Source: Niastella sp966211305
Lineage (GTDB): Bacteria > Bacteroidota > Bacteroidia > Chitinophagales > Chitinophagaceae
DNA: 64,000 nt
Reading direction: 5' to 3'
Assembly: GCA_966211305.1 (NCBI GenBank)
Contig: CBIHPC010000009.1
Span: 10,624 to 74,623, forward strand
Position 1 is the stretch's first letter. Every line of letters starts with the position of its first letter. Under the pieces are notes generated by a model. The model searched no databases. It was given only the letters and a program-made list of their open reading frames with translations, and was not told the origin of the DNA. Position numbers and translations under genes: made by a program. Of this stretch, positions 16,025 through 24,717 are shown piece by piece.

Positions 16025-17389
16025 ATGAAACAAAGTCTTTCAGTCCCGGTAGCTATCGGGGTTGCAGGGGTGCTTTTTGCCTGTTCGGCCGCTGCACAAA
16101 CTACCCTGGATGCTTATGTAAAGAAAGGGTTGGAAAGTAACCTGGCCCTGCATCAGAAAACATTCGACCGGCAAAAGGCCGGGCTCGATCTTAAACGGGC
16201 GAAAGCATTGTTTTACCCGCAGGCCAGTTTGAATGCACAATATACCCTGGCCTCAGGCGGCAGAACGCAGGATATTCCCATTGGCGACCTGTTGAATAAT
16301 GTATACTCAACGCTTAACCAGTTGACCGGGCAAAGCAAATTTCCGCAGGTAAGCAATCAGTCGATCCAGTTCCTGCCAAACGACTTTCACGACACAAGGG
16401 TAGAAGTAGTGATGCCTGTTATAAATACAGATCTGTATTATAACAGGGCAATTAAAAAAGAGCTCATCAATACACAGCAGGCCGAGATCGATATCTATAA
16501 ACGCGAACTGGTAAAGAACATCAAAGAAGCGTATTATCAATACCTGCAGGCCGGTAAGGCGGTTGATATATACAATAATGCGCTGCTGCTTGCAGGTGAA
16601 AACCTGCGGGTTAGCGAAAAGCTGGTGCAGAACGGGCAGGCCACCAAAGAATCGGTAATGCGGGCAAAAGCACAGGTAAGCCAGGTAAAGGCATCGGCTA
16701 TTGAAGCTGCTAATCAGCAACAGAACGCCGCCGCTTATTTCAATTGTTTACTGAACCAAAATCTCGAGGCGCCCATTACGATCGACTCCACTCTTTTGGA
16801 AAGAATCAATACAACAACTTCCGCAATAGCAGAGGCGCCTTCTCCCCTGGGGCGTGAAGAACTGGTGAAGCTGCAGAGCGCCCAAAAGGTGGTTGGCACC
16901 AGCATAAAAATGAACCGTTCTTATCTTATTCCAAAACTCAACGCTTTTTACAATATCGGTTTCCAGGGCTTTGGCTTTCGCTTCAACGGCGATCAGTTTT
17001 ACCAGTTGGGCGGATTGCAGTTCAAATGGGACCTGTTCAGGGCGAATGATAATAAATACAAGATACAGCAATCGCAACTTGACCTCGATGCGCTGAATAC
17101 CCAATACAAAGATGTTGAACAGCAATTGACATTACAGGTGCGCACCTCAACCAATAATTACCGCTCGGCAGTACAAACCCTGCAGGCAAGGGTTGATGAA
17201 GTGCAAAGCGCGCAGGAAACCTACCGGTTTGCCGAAAGACGTTTTCGCGAAGGACAGGCTTTGCAGATAGAGCTCATAGATGCACGCACGCAGTTGACGA
17301 ATGCCCAATTGAATTATTCGCTGGCGCAGCTGGCCGTGCTCACCCGCGCAGCCGAGTTGGAACGGGTCACTGCGTCGTATAAATTTTAA
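16025..17389 (+). CDS. TolC-family outer-membrane efflux channel
   Basis: 454 residues with a signal peptide ending near CSAAAQ and two long coiled-coil helical halves typical of the outer membrane factor family (for example RELVKNIKEAYYQYLQAGKA and the C-terminal LIDARTQLTNAQLNYSLAQL). It forms the trimeric outer-membrane exit duct of the tripartite pump encoded by the next two genes. Co-oriented with the TetR gene upstream and the adaptor gene downstream; a repeat-rich 185-bp gap separates it from the latter. Confidence 0.94.
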   Translation: MKQSLSVPVAIGVAGVLFACSAAAQTTLDAYVKKGLESNLALHQKTFDRQKAGLDLKRAKALFYPQASLNAQYTLASGGRTQDIPIGDLLNNVYSTLNQLTGQSKFPQVSNQSIQFLPNDFHDTRVEVVMPVINTDLYYNRAIKKELINTQQAEIDIYKRELVKNIKEAYYQYLQAGKAVDIYNNALLLAGENLRVSEKLVQNGQATKESVMRAKAQVSQVKASAIEAANQQQNAAAYFNCLLNQNLEAPITIDSTLLERINTTTSAIAEAPSPLGREELVKLQSAQKVVGTSIKMNRSYLIPKLNAFYNIGFQGFGFRFNGDQFYQLGGLQFKWDLFRANDNKYKIQQSQLDLDALNTQYKDVEQQLTLQVRTSTNNYRSAVQTLQARVDEVQSAQETYRFAERRFREGQALQIELIDARTQLTNAQLNYSLAQLAVLTRAAELERVTASYKF

Positions 17390-17560
17390 TTCGGCAATCG
17401 GCAATCGGCTCGAAATTCGGGCGGCGCAAGGACGTAAATAAATCCCAAATTTCGCGAGGCCATTCACGTTTGCCGTTTCAAATTTCGCGAGGCCATTCAC
17501 GATTCACGATTCACGATTGAAAAACCCAAAATCGGCAACTCCATCCTGCTCATCAACAAT
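17390..17560. repeat. Repeat-filled gap within the efflux operon
   Basis: Contains an exact 22-bp direct repeat (17447-17468 and 17480-17501; core AATTTCGCGAGGCCATTCAC), plus tandem CGGCAATCGGCAATCGGC and ATTCACGATTCACGATTCACG words with a 7-8-bp period. A close relative of the 22-mer occurs at about 59655 and a weaker one near 21920, so the sequence is dispersed between genes. Confidence 0.85.
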
Positions 17561-17574
17561 AAAATCATTAAAAG

Positions 17575-18630
17575 ATGAAACGCATATTATTCCCCCTAAC
17601 CTTTTTACTGTTCGCAGCAACTACTGTTATATTCACCGCCTGTAATGGCGATTCGCAGGCCGCTATCACCATCGATGATGCCATTGCCATAAAGCTGCAA
17701 CCTGTTACTACTACTCAATACGCGCCCATATTAAAATATAGCGGCTCTATGGCCTCCACAGCTGAAGCGCGGTTATCGTTCAAGATCGGGGGTATTATTT
17801 CAAGGATCTATGTAAAGGAAGGCGATCATGTAGTGAAAGGGCAATTGCTGGCTACACTCGATCTCACCGAGATCAATGCCCAGGTGCAGCAGGCCGCGCA
17901 GGGTGTTGAAAAGGGCCGGCGCGACGCTAACCGCGCGCAACGCCTGTATAACGATACCGTAGCTACGCTTGAGCAGTTGCAGAATGCCAACACGCAGTTA
18001 CAGGTGGCGGAAGAAAGCCTTCGCATTGCCCGCTTCAACCAGCAGTATGCGCAAATACGCGCTGCCGAAAGCGGTATCATTCTCAAAAAACTGATGAATG
18101 AAGGTGAAATGGCCGGTGCGGGTACGCCCGTGTTTATGTTGAATGGCACGGCCGGTAATGATTGGGTGATCCGCTTTGGCGTATCTGATAAAGACTGGGC
18201 CGTGCTGAAAAAAGGCGATAAGGCGTCTGTGGAGATCGACGCCTACCCCAACAAAACATTTTCCGGTATTATAACTGAAATAGCGCAGGGTGCAGATCTC
18301 AGCAGCGGTACTTACGAAGTGGAAGTAAAAGTATTACCCGGCGGTGCCCGCTTTGCCGCCGGCCTGTTCGCTACCGTACGCTTACAACCTGCCGCCGAAC
18401 AAACTGTAACCATGATACCGGTGGAAGCGCTTACCGAAGCCAGCGACAAAACAGGGTATGTATATACGTTGAATGCCGATGGAAAAACGGTCACAAAAAA
18501 TAAGGTCACTATAGCATTTCTTGAATATAATAAAGCCGCCATTGTGAGCGGACTGGATAACGCCCGCGAAGTGGTGACCAAAGGAGTGGGTTATCTCACC
18601 GATAAGTCAAATGTAAAAGTGATAAAATAA
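17575..18630 (+). CDS. RND efflux periplasmic adaptor (membrane fusion) lipoprotein
   Basis: 351 residues. Lipoprotein signal with lipobox FTAC (Cys near residue 23), a lipoyl-like/beta-barrel adaptor fold (ISRIYVKEGDHVVKGQLLAT, near 70-90), a short coiled-coil hairpin with QVAEESLRIARFNQQYAQIR, the second lipoyl half AAESGIILKKLMNEGEMAGA and a C-terminal barrel. It bridges the inner-membrane RND permease and the TolC-like channel, and is anchored to the membrane through its N-terminal lipid. Confidence 0.94.
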   Translation: MKRILFPLTFLLFAATTVIFTACNGDSQAAITIDDAIAIKLQPVTTTQYAPILKYSGSMASTAEARLSFKIGGIISRIYVKEGDHVVKGQLLATLDLTEINAQVQQAAQGVEKGRRDANRAQRLYNDTVATLEQLQNANTQLQVAEESLRIARFNQQYAQIRAAESGIILKKLMNEGEMAGAGTPVFMLNGTAGNDWVIRFGVSDKDWAVLKKGDKASVEIDAYPNKTFSGIITEIAQGADLSSGTYEVEVKVLPGGARFAAGLFATVRLQPAAEQTVTMIPVEALTEASDKTGYVYTLNADGKTVTKNKVTIAFLEYNKAAIVSGLDNAREVVTKGVGYLTDKSNVKVIK

Positions 18631-18637
18631 TAAAGTC

Positions 18638-18745
18638 ATGAAAGTAAATAATTCAATCGGCGATGAACTGCTGACGGTATTGTCGCAATGGTATACGCAG
18701 GTCGGCAAGAGGTATCAATTCATCTTCCCGTCATTCGCACAATAA
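18638..18745 (+). CDS. Possible 35-residue ORF between adaptor and permease genes
   Basis: An ATG seven bases after the adaptor stop codon opens a short frame (begins MKVNNSIGDELLTVLSQWYT, ends FIFPSFAQ). It has no recognised domain or signal. It could be a translated small peptide, a leader coupling adaptor and permease translation, or chance. The only support is the well-placed start codon and frame. Confidence 0.2.
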   Translation: MKVNNSIGDELLTVLSQWYTQVGKRYQFIFPSFAQ

Positions 18746-18777
18746 AAAGAAACGTTACAAATTCAAATCAGGCTGTT

Positions 18778-21700
18778 ATGAAGATAACTGACTTTTCAGT
18801 AAAAAATTATCAGTTCACACTCATTGTGTTTGTGATGCTGATCGCTATAGGGGTAAACTCGCTGCTGAATATGCCCCGCGGGGAAGATCCCGATTTTGCA
18901 GCGCCGAATTTCAGCGTTGTGGTAATATACCCCGGAACCAGTCCGAAAGACATGGAAGAACTGGTGGTTGATCCCATTGAGAAACGAATGAACGAGCTCG
19001 ATGACATCAAACGCGTTATCAGCCGCATGGATGACGGGCTGGCCGTAATTCAGATAGAATTCAAATACGAAAGCGATCCCGATAAAAAGTACCAGGATGT
19101 AGTGCGCGAAATGGATGCATTGAAGAATGAGCTGCCGCCCGATATTTTCGATATCAATATTCAAAAGTTCAACCCTTCCGATGTAAATATTATTCAAATA
19201 GGCCTGCTAAGCGAAACCACACCCTACAAAGACCTTGAAGAGTGGAGCAAAAAGCTGAAGGAGCGGCTTGAGAAAGTAAAGACCTTAAAGAATGTCGATA
19301 ACTGGGCCTTTCCCCAGCAACAGGTGCGCGTATCGCTGCAGTTGGAAAAGCTGGCGCAATATGGCATTCCATTAAATAAAGTGCTGGGCGCTATTCAAAG
19401 CGAGAATGTAAATATTCCCGGCGGCAGTATTGAAATGGGGGAGAAGAAGTTCAATATAAAAACCAGCGGTAATTATAAGAACATCGAAGAAATAAAGAAC
19501 ACCATCGTAAGCAATGCCAATGGAAAGCTGGTATATGTAAAGGACATAGCCGAAGTGAATTTTAATTATGAAGAACAAACCTATATAGCCAGGCTGAACG
19601 GTAAACGCGGCGTGTTTGTAACCGCCAGCCGTAAAATGGGCACCAATATTTTTGCCGTAGAAAAAGAGGTAAAACCAATACTCGAACAGTTTAAAAAAGA
19701 ACTGCCCAAAAGCATAACGTACGAGCAGAGTTTCGACAATGCGCACAGTGTTCGAACCAGGCTGAGCGGGTTTACCCGCGACTTCGCCATTGCGATCTTC
19801 CTCGTGTTGTTGACGTTGCTGCCACTGGGCCTGCGTGCATCTATTGTGGTAATGGTGTCAATTCCTTTATCGCTCGCTATTGGTTTATTTCTGCTTGATA
19901 TGTTTGGCATTACCATTAACCAGTTGAGTATAGTAGGTATGGTGGTAGCCCTGGGTTTGCTGGTTGACGATAGCATTGTTGTGGTAGAAAATATTGAACG
20001 GTATTTACGCATGGGCTACGGCCGCCGCGAAGCAGCCATGGAGGCTACCAAACAAATTGGCCTGGCGGTAATAGGTTGTACGGTTACGTTGATCTTTGCC
20101 TTTTTGCCGCTGATGTTTTTGCCCGAAGGCGCCGGCGATTTTATCCGCAGTTTACCGGCAGCGGTGGTAACCACCGTACTGGCGTCGTTGTTTGTATCCC
20201 TTACAATTGTTCCTTTCCTTTCGAGCCGTATTTTAAGCAATCATGAAAATCCCGAAGGCAATTTCTTTTTACGTGGGTTGAAAAAGTTCATCGGCGGATC
20301 GTATCGCCGGTTACTGAATGTGGCCATTGCCCGCCCCGTTGCCACCCTGCTGGTAGCACTGGCCATCTTTGCTGGTTCGCTGGCCCTGGTGCCGGTAGTA
20401 GGCTTTAGTGTATTCCCCGCTTCAGAAAAACCGATGTTCCTTATAAATATTGAAACGCCGTTAGGTACAAGCCTGCAGTCGACCAACCAGGTGGCGCGTT
20501 ATGTAGAGAAAGAGATCAGTGATCTTCCCGATCTGAAGAATTATGCTACCAACGTAGGCCGGGGTAATCCGCGCATTTATTACAATGTGGTGCCGCAAAA
20601 TGAAGTGAGCAACTACGCTCAATTGTTTGTACAGTTGAAAGAAACGCCGCCGGCGGAAAAAAGAAAACTGATCGATCAACTGCGGGCGAAGTTCAGAAAC
20701 TATCCCAATGCCAAAATAGAGGTAAAAGATTTTGAACAGGGGCCGCCGGTAGAAGCGCCCATCGCCATCAGGTTGTTCAGCGAAGACCTGGATACGTTGC
20801 GCAGCCTGGCTTTCAGGGTAGAAGCCCTGTTGAAGAAAACGCCCGGAACCATCTATGTGAACAACGAGCTCACCACATTGAAAACCGACCTGCGCGTAAA
20901 AGTGAATAAAGAAAAAGCCGGTTTGCTGGGTGTGCCGGTGAATGAGATCGACCGCACCATTCGCATGTCGGTAGCGGGACTGAACATAGGCACGTTCAGA
21001 AAAGAGAATGGCGATGAATATAATATTACAGTTACGCTGCCCCGGCCGGCAGGCGGGGAAGAAAGACAAACCTTTGAGGCATTCAGTAAAGTGTATGTTA
21101 CCAGCGTTACCGGCGCTTCCATTCCGCTGAACCAACTGGCCGATATTCGTTTCGAAACTTCGCCGGTTACCATTAAACACTATGAGAAAGACAGGTATAC
21201 CGTAACCACGGCCTTTGTGCAAAGCGGTTATAATACCGGCAAACTCACCGGCAGTATTATAAAACAGCTCGATACCATGCAATTCCCGGCCAACAGCCAT
21301 TATGTAGCTGCAGGCGAGGTGGAAGCCAGTAAGGAAAGTTTTGGCGGGTTGGGTACTATTGTGCTCATTACCATCTTCGGTATCCTTGGTACGCTGATCC
21401 TCGAGTTTAAAACTTTCCGCGGAACGCTCATTGTACTTTCCGTAATACCACTGGGCATCATTGGCGCGGTGCTGATGTTACTGGCTACAGGCAATACATT
21501 CTCGTTTGTTGCGGTAATTGGTTTGATTGCGTTAATTGGCATTGAAGTAAAAAACTCTATATTGCTGGTTGATTATACCGATCAACTGCGCAAGCAGGGA
21601 ATGAGTCTCGATAAAGCCATACAGGAAGCCGGCGAAACGCGATTTGTGCCCATTATTCTAACCACATTAACTGCAATCGGTGGCCTGCTGCCGCTGGTAA

Positions 21701-21828
21701 TTGAAAACAACCCGCTGTATTCACCACTTGCACTGGTGATCATTGGGGGACTGATCAGTTCTACTTTATTGACCCGGATCGTGACGCCGGTGTTGTATAA
21801 ACTGCTTGCGCCGAAAGTTACTCAATAA
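18778..21828 (+). CDS. RND efflux pump permease (AcrB/HAE1 family)
   Basis: 1016 residues from the ATG at 18778 (MKITDFSVKNYQFTLIVFVM); the frame runs 30 codons further upstream without family-like sequence. Typical RND layout: a first membrane helix, a large periplasmic loop with PGTSPKDMEELVVDPIEKRM, a membrane bundle with GLLVDDSIVVVENIERYLRMG, a second periplasmic loop and the C-terminal bundle GIEVKNSILLVDYTD. It exports small toxic compounds by proton exchange with the two preceding gene products. The aspartate pair of the DDSIVVVEN motif expected for proton relay is present. Confidence 0.95.
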   Translation: MKITDFSVKNYQFTLIVFVMLIAIGVNSLLNMPRGEDPDFAAPNFSVVVIYPGTSPKDMEELVVDPIEKRMNELDDIKRVISRMDDGLAVIQIEFKYESDPDKKYQDVVREMDALKNELPPDIFDINIQKFNPSDVNIIQIGLLSETTPYKDLEEWSKKLKERLEKVKTLKNVDNWAFPQQQVRVSLQLEKLAQYGIPLNKVLGAIQSENVNIPGGSIEMGEKKFNIKTSGNYKNIEEIKNTIVSNANGKLVYVKDIAEVNFNYEEQTYIARLNGKRGVFVTASRKMGTNIFAVEKEVKPILEQFKKELPKSITYEQSFDNAHSVRTRLSGFTRDFAIAIFLVLLTLLPLGLRASIVVMVSIPLSLAIGLFLLDMFGITINQLSIVGMVVALGLLVDDSIVVVENIERYLRMGYGRREAAMEATKQIGLAVIGCTVTLIFAFLPLMFLPEGAGDFIRSLPAAVVTTVLASLFVSLTIVPFLSSRILSNHENPEGNFFLRGLKKFIGGSYRRLLNVAIARPVATLLVALAIFAGSLALVPVVGFSVFPASEKPMFLINIETPLGTSLQSTNQVARYVEKEISDLPDLKNYATNVGRGNPRIYYNVVPQNEVSNYAQLFVQLKETPPAEKRKLIDQLRAKFRNYPNAKIEVKDFEQGPPVEAPIAIRLFSEDLDTLRSLAFRVEALLKKTPGTIYVNNELTTLKTDLRVKVNKEKAGLLGVPVNEIDRTIRMSVAGLNIGTFRKENGDEYNITVTLPRPAGGEERQTFEAFSKVYVTSVTGASIPLNQLADIRFETSPVTIKHYEKDRYTVTTAFVQSGYNTGKLTGSIIKQLDTMQFPANSHYVAAGEVEASKESFGGLGTIVLITIFGILGTLILEFKTFRGTLIVLSVIPLGIIGAVLMLLATGNTFSFVAVIGLIALIGIEVKNSILLVDYTDQLRKQGMSLDKAIQEAGETRFVPIILTTLTAIGGLLPLVIENNPLYSPLALVIIGGLISSTLLTRIVTPVLYKLLAPKVTQ

Positions 21829-21990
21829 AGGGGGAAGGCATAAAGGCAACGAGTCACAAAGGCACAAAGGTGAAAAGGCGAACATTTGAGCGGCGCAAGA
21901 AAGTAAAGTATTTACGAAGCCCGCGAGTCATTTCAGGTTTGCCGTTTGCCGTTTCACGATTCACGCCAGCCAGACGCTTACTAAAATAAC
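21829..21990. repeat. Short-word repeats after the RND operon
   Basis: Begins a few bases after the permease stop with GGCATAAAGGCAACGAGTCACAAAGGCACAAAGG-like words (about 8-bp spacing), followed by GGCGCAAGAAAGTAAAGTA and TTTGCCGTTTGCCGTTTCACGATTCACG. The last part matches words in the gaps at 17390 and 52690. Confidence 0.7.
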
Positions 21991-22024
21991 AAAACATACA
22001 ATTGAGTATTAAAAATATTATACT

Positions 22025-22963
22025 ATGAACATCCATACCATCTTCGGCGCCGGCGGCGCTGTATCGGACCAGTTATTACCCGTATTATTAAATAATAAAG
22101 AAAAAGTGCGGCTGGTATCCCGCACCGTAAAACAAATTGATGGTGTTGAATCCGTAGCGGCAGACGCTACCAATTATCAACAAACATTACAGGCCATCAA
22201 AGGATCATCGGTAGTTTATTTATTGATCGGGCTGCCGTACGATATCCGCGTATGGCGGACGCAATGGCCCGTGATCATGACCAACGTGATCAATGCCTGT
22301 AAGGAAACAGGGGCGAAACTGATCTTCTTCGATAACGTATACATGTACGGGAAAGTAAATGGCTGGATGACGGAAGAAACACCCTTCAACCCCTGCAGTA
22401 AAAAAGGAGAGGTGCGGGCAGGTATTGCCGGTCAGTTATTACAGGAAACCAGGGCAGGTAACCTGCAGGCCATGATAGCACGCAGTGCCGATTTTTACGG
22501 ACCGGTTGGTTTTAAAACAAGTGTTCCCAACCTGCTGGTGATCCAAAACCTGTTGAAAGGAAAAAAGAGTCAATGGCTGGGCAGCGCCGATCAGCCGCAT
22601 TCCATTACCTATGTGCCCGATGCTGCAAAAGCATTGTACCTGTTGGCAAATAAACCCGAAGCGTTTGGTGAAACCTGGCATTTGCCAACCGCCAGTGAAC
22701 TGATAACGGGTCGCCGTTTTGTACAACAGGCAGCCGCGTTCATGCAAAAACCTGATGGGGTAACTGTTATTCCCAACTGGATGTTATCGCTGGCCGCTCT
22801 GTTCAACGTTACCATGAAAGAACTAAAGGAAATGAATTATCAGAACGAATATCCATACCTGTTCAGTTCCGAAAAATTCAATAAAGCATTTGGATTTACT
22901 CCTACGTCGTATGAAGAAGGAATTAAAGAAACGGTAGCATGGGCCTTGAGGAATAACCAATAA
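22025..22963 (+). CDS. NAD-dependent epimerase/dehydratase-like (atypical SDR) protein
   Basis: 312 residues with an N-terminal Rossmann fold whose nucleotide motif reads GAGGAVS, followed by VRLVSRTV and an acidic turn (VAADATN near 48-54). The usual SDR region is seen as IFFDNVYMYGKVNGWMTEETP, then ARSADFYGPV. Such proteins act on nucleotide sugars or serve as NAD(P)H-binding regulators; the substrate cannot be told from sequence. It is the last plus-strand gene after the pump, separated by a repeat-rich gap, so membership in that operon is uncertain. Confidence 0.85.
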   Translation: MNIHTIFGAGGAVSDQLLPVLLNNKEKVRLVSRTVKQIDGVESVAADATNYQQTLQAIKGSSVVYLLIGLPYDIRVWRTQWPVIMTNVINACKETGAKLIFFDNVYMYGKVNGWMTEETPFNPCSKKGEVRAGIAGQLLQETRAGNLQAMIARSADFYGPVGFKTSVPNLLVIQNLLKGKKSQWLGSADQPHSITYVPDAAKALYLLANKPEAFGETWHLPTASELITGRRFVQQAAAFMQKPDGVTVIPNWMLSLAALFNVTMKELKEMNYQNEYPYLFSSEKFNKAFGFTPTSYEEGIKETVAWALRNNQ

Positions 22964-23022
22964 TGAATTTTGAATATCGAATGTTGAAGGCTGTATTTAC
23001 TTCGACATTTGACATTCGTTAT
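22964..23022. repeat. Inverted short-word repeat between convergent genes
   Basis: The 59-bp gap starts directly after the epimerase stop and reads TGAATTTTGAATATCGAATG with 7-bp GAATNNN words, then inverted words CTTCGACATTTGACATTCG, continuing into the stop region of the next gene (GTTATTCAACTC). Same design as the larger arrays elsewhere. Confidence 0.65.
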
Positions 23023-24186
23023 TCAACTCACCATCGGATGCCGTTTAAACTCCCTCGTCCTGTCGAACAAATACCGGTAGGTGGTGAGCACCCGGCTCTG
23101 AAAGGTATCGCCAAGGCTGGCGGCAACATTCAGCATTTTGGGATTGAAATCGCCGATCCATTGCATTTCATATTCTGTATACGGCGTTTGCCATTGTATC
23201 ACCTTGCCGCTTTCAACGATCATATAGGCATCCAATCCCTTGCCCTGGTATTCGGGCACGATGCCAAAAACCAGTCCCGTACATTTTTTACAGGGTTTGG
23301 TCTTTTTGATCCACAGGAATTTCAGTTTATGATACAGGCTGAATTTTCCATCGAGGTATTTGAACCACTGGTTCAGGTCGGGAAGGTTGATGAACATGGC
23401 AATGGGCTGCTCCTTATGATAAGTGAACCAGATGATGCGCTCATCCATCACCGGCTTCATTTTTTTGAACATCAGCATTACCTGGTCTTTCTTCAATTCT
23501 TTTAATCCGCCGTGGCCGGCCCAGGCTTTATTATATACGTAGGAAAAGTCGGCGGCGAATTTTTCCAGTTTCTTTTTATCGATGGGAATGCACCGGTATT
23601 CGGAATTGGCGTAAATGGCGTGCCGCTCGTGCAGTTTCTCACTGAGCTTCTTTTTGGGGTCTATTCCAATACAGATCTGGTTAAAGAACGGCCGGAACCC
23701 GTAGTGCTCAAACAGCTCGCGATAATAGGGCGGGTTATAATTCATGCAGTACAGTGGTTCCTGAAAACCTTCCGTTACCAGCCCCCACCAGCGGTCGCGC
23801 TCCCCGAAGTTGATAGGGCCATCCATAGCGTCAACCCCTCGCTGCATAAGCCAGTGCCTGGCAACATCGAACAGCATGTCGGCGGCCGACTGGTCATTGA
23901 TGCAGTCGAAAAAGCCAATACCGCCTACGGGGAATTCATCGCCTTTGTTTTTATATTTCTTATTGGTAAAAGCGGCAATACGGCCTATGCCTTTCCCGTC
24001 GGGTGCAAACAGTACCCAGCGGATACATTGGCCATGGCGGAAGGTTTTATTCTTTTCAGGATTGAATACTTCATCCACATCCTTATCGAGGGGACGGATA
24101 TAATTGGGGTTGGACCGGTTCAGTTCAACATTGACCCTGATAAAATCTTTGGCTAATCCAGTTGTGGTAACTTCAGTTAATTGCAT
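23023..24186 (-). CDS. GNAT-like N-acetyltransferase family protein
   Basis: 387 residues from the ATG at 24186 (MQLTEVTTTGLAKDFIRVNV). The centre contains acetyltransferase-like strands (GKGIGRIAAFTNKKYKNKGD, then GGIGFFDCINDQSAADMLFD) and conserved Bacteroidota signatures FRHGQCIRWVLF, GPINFGERDRWWGLV and PPYYRELFEHYGF. Proteins of this type are common in the phylum and are annotated GNAT without known substrates. The frame upstream of 24186 is poorly supported. Convergent with the epimerase gene. Confidence 0.7.
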   Translation of the reverse strand: MQLTEVTTTGLAKDFIRVNVELNRSNPNYIRPLDKDVDEVFNPEKNKTFRHGQCIRWVLFAPDGKGIGRIAAFTNKKYKNKGDEFPVGGIGFFDCINDQSAADMLFDVARHWLMQRGVDAMDGPINFGERDRWWGLVTEGFQEPLYCMNYNPPYYRELFEHYGFRPFFNQICIGIDPKKKLSEKLHERHAIYANSEYRCIPIDKKKLEKFAADFSYVYNKAWAGHGGLKELKKDQVMLMFKKMKPVMDERIIWFTYHKEQPIAMFINLPDLNQWFKYLDGKFSLYHKLKFLWIKKTKPCKKCTGLVFGIVPEYQGKGLDAYMIVESGKVIQWQTPYTEYEMQWIGDFNPKMLNVAASLGDTFQSRVLTTYRYLFDRTREFKRHPMVS

Positions 24187-24244
24187 GTTCGGATATAAGG
24201 ATATCGCATAGTTCCATGAAACAAAGTACAAATAAAACGAAAAA

Positions 24245-24545
24245 GCGGTAAATAGTTACCGGTTTCCGGATGCAGGTTACCGGGTGCCTGAAAACAAGCT
24301 CCGTGGTTACTCCCCACTTGCTGGTGTTAACCTGTGTTACAGGTTACAAGGTGCAGGTTACAGGATCGCAACATTCGGACGTAATAATTATTTTCCAGAC
24401 CACGCGAAAACTGAAACCTGGAACAAGGGACCGGATACCGGGAACCTGGAACCAGCAACCCTTCCTTGTCCCTGAAATGAATCATATTAAACAAAAAGAC
24501 AACTAGTAGTGCCCGGTAACCGGCGCCCGGTAACAGGTAATCTGG
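24245..24545. repeat. Long gap with inverted GGTTACCGGG words
   Basis: Left arm GCAGGTTACCGGGTGCC (near 24271) and right arm GCCCGGTAACCGGCGCCCGG (near 24510) are inverted copies; between them are tandem CAGGTTACAAGGTGCAGGTT and GGAACAAGGGACCGGATACC words. Period about 7-8 bp. No coding function is supported. This fills most of the 530-bp gap before atpD. Confidence 0.75.
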
Positions 24546-24617
24546 TCTTTTTCCGCGTCTGGCGTTACTTTCCAAAAAATCTATTCCTTTAAAATACCAA
24601 AATATCGGCTGTTCACT

Positions 24618-24625
24618 TACCTTTG
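24618..24625 (+). promoter_or_regulatory. -7 promoter element of atpD-atpC
   Basis: TACCTTTG matches the Bacteroidota -7 consensus TAnnTTTG, 93 bp before the atpD start. It sits inside a short inverted repeat CGGCTG (24606-24611) and CAGCCG (24626-24631). A matching TTTG at the ideal -33 distance is not present. Confidence 0.55.
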
Positions 24626-24717
24626 CAGCCGAAATTAAAAATACTGCTTTAAAACACTATTAAGTGATTGAGGATCAGTAATTAATTAAAAACGCTCACG
24701 CTAAATCAAACTATTAT

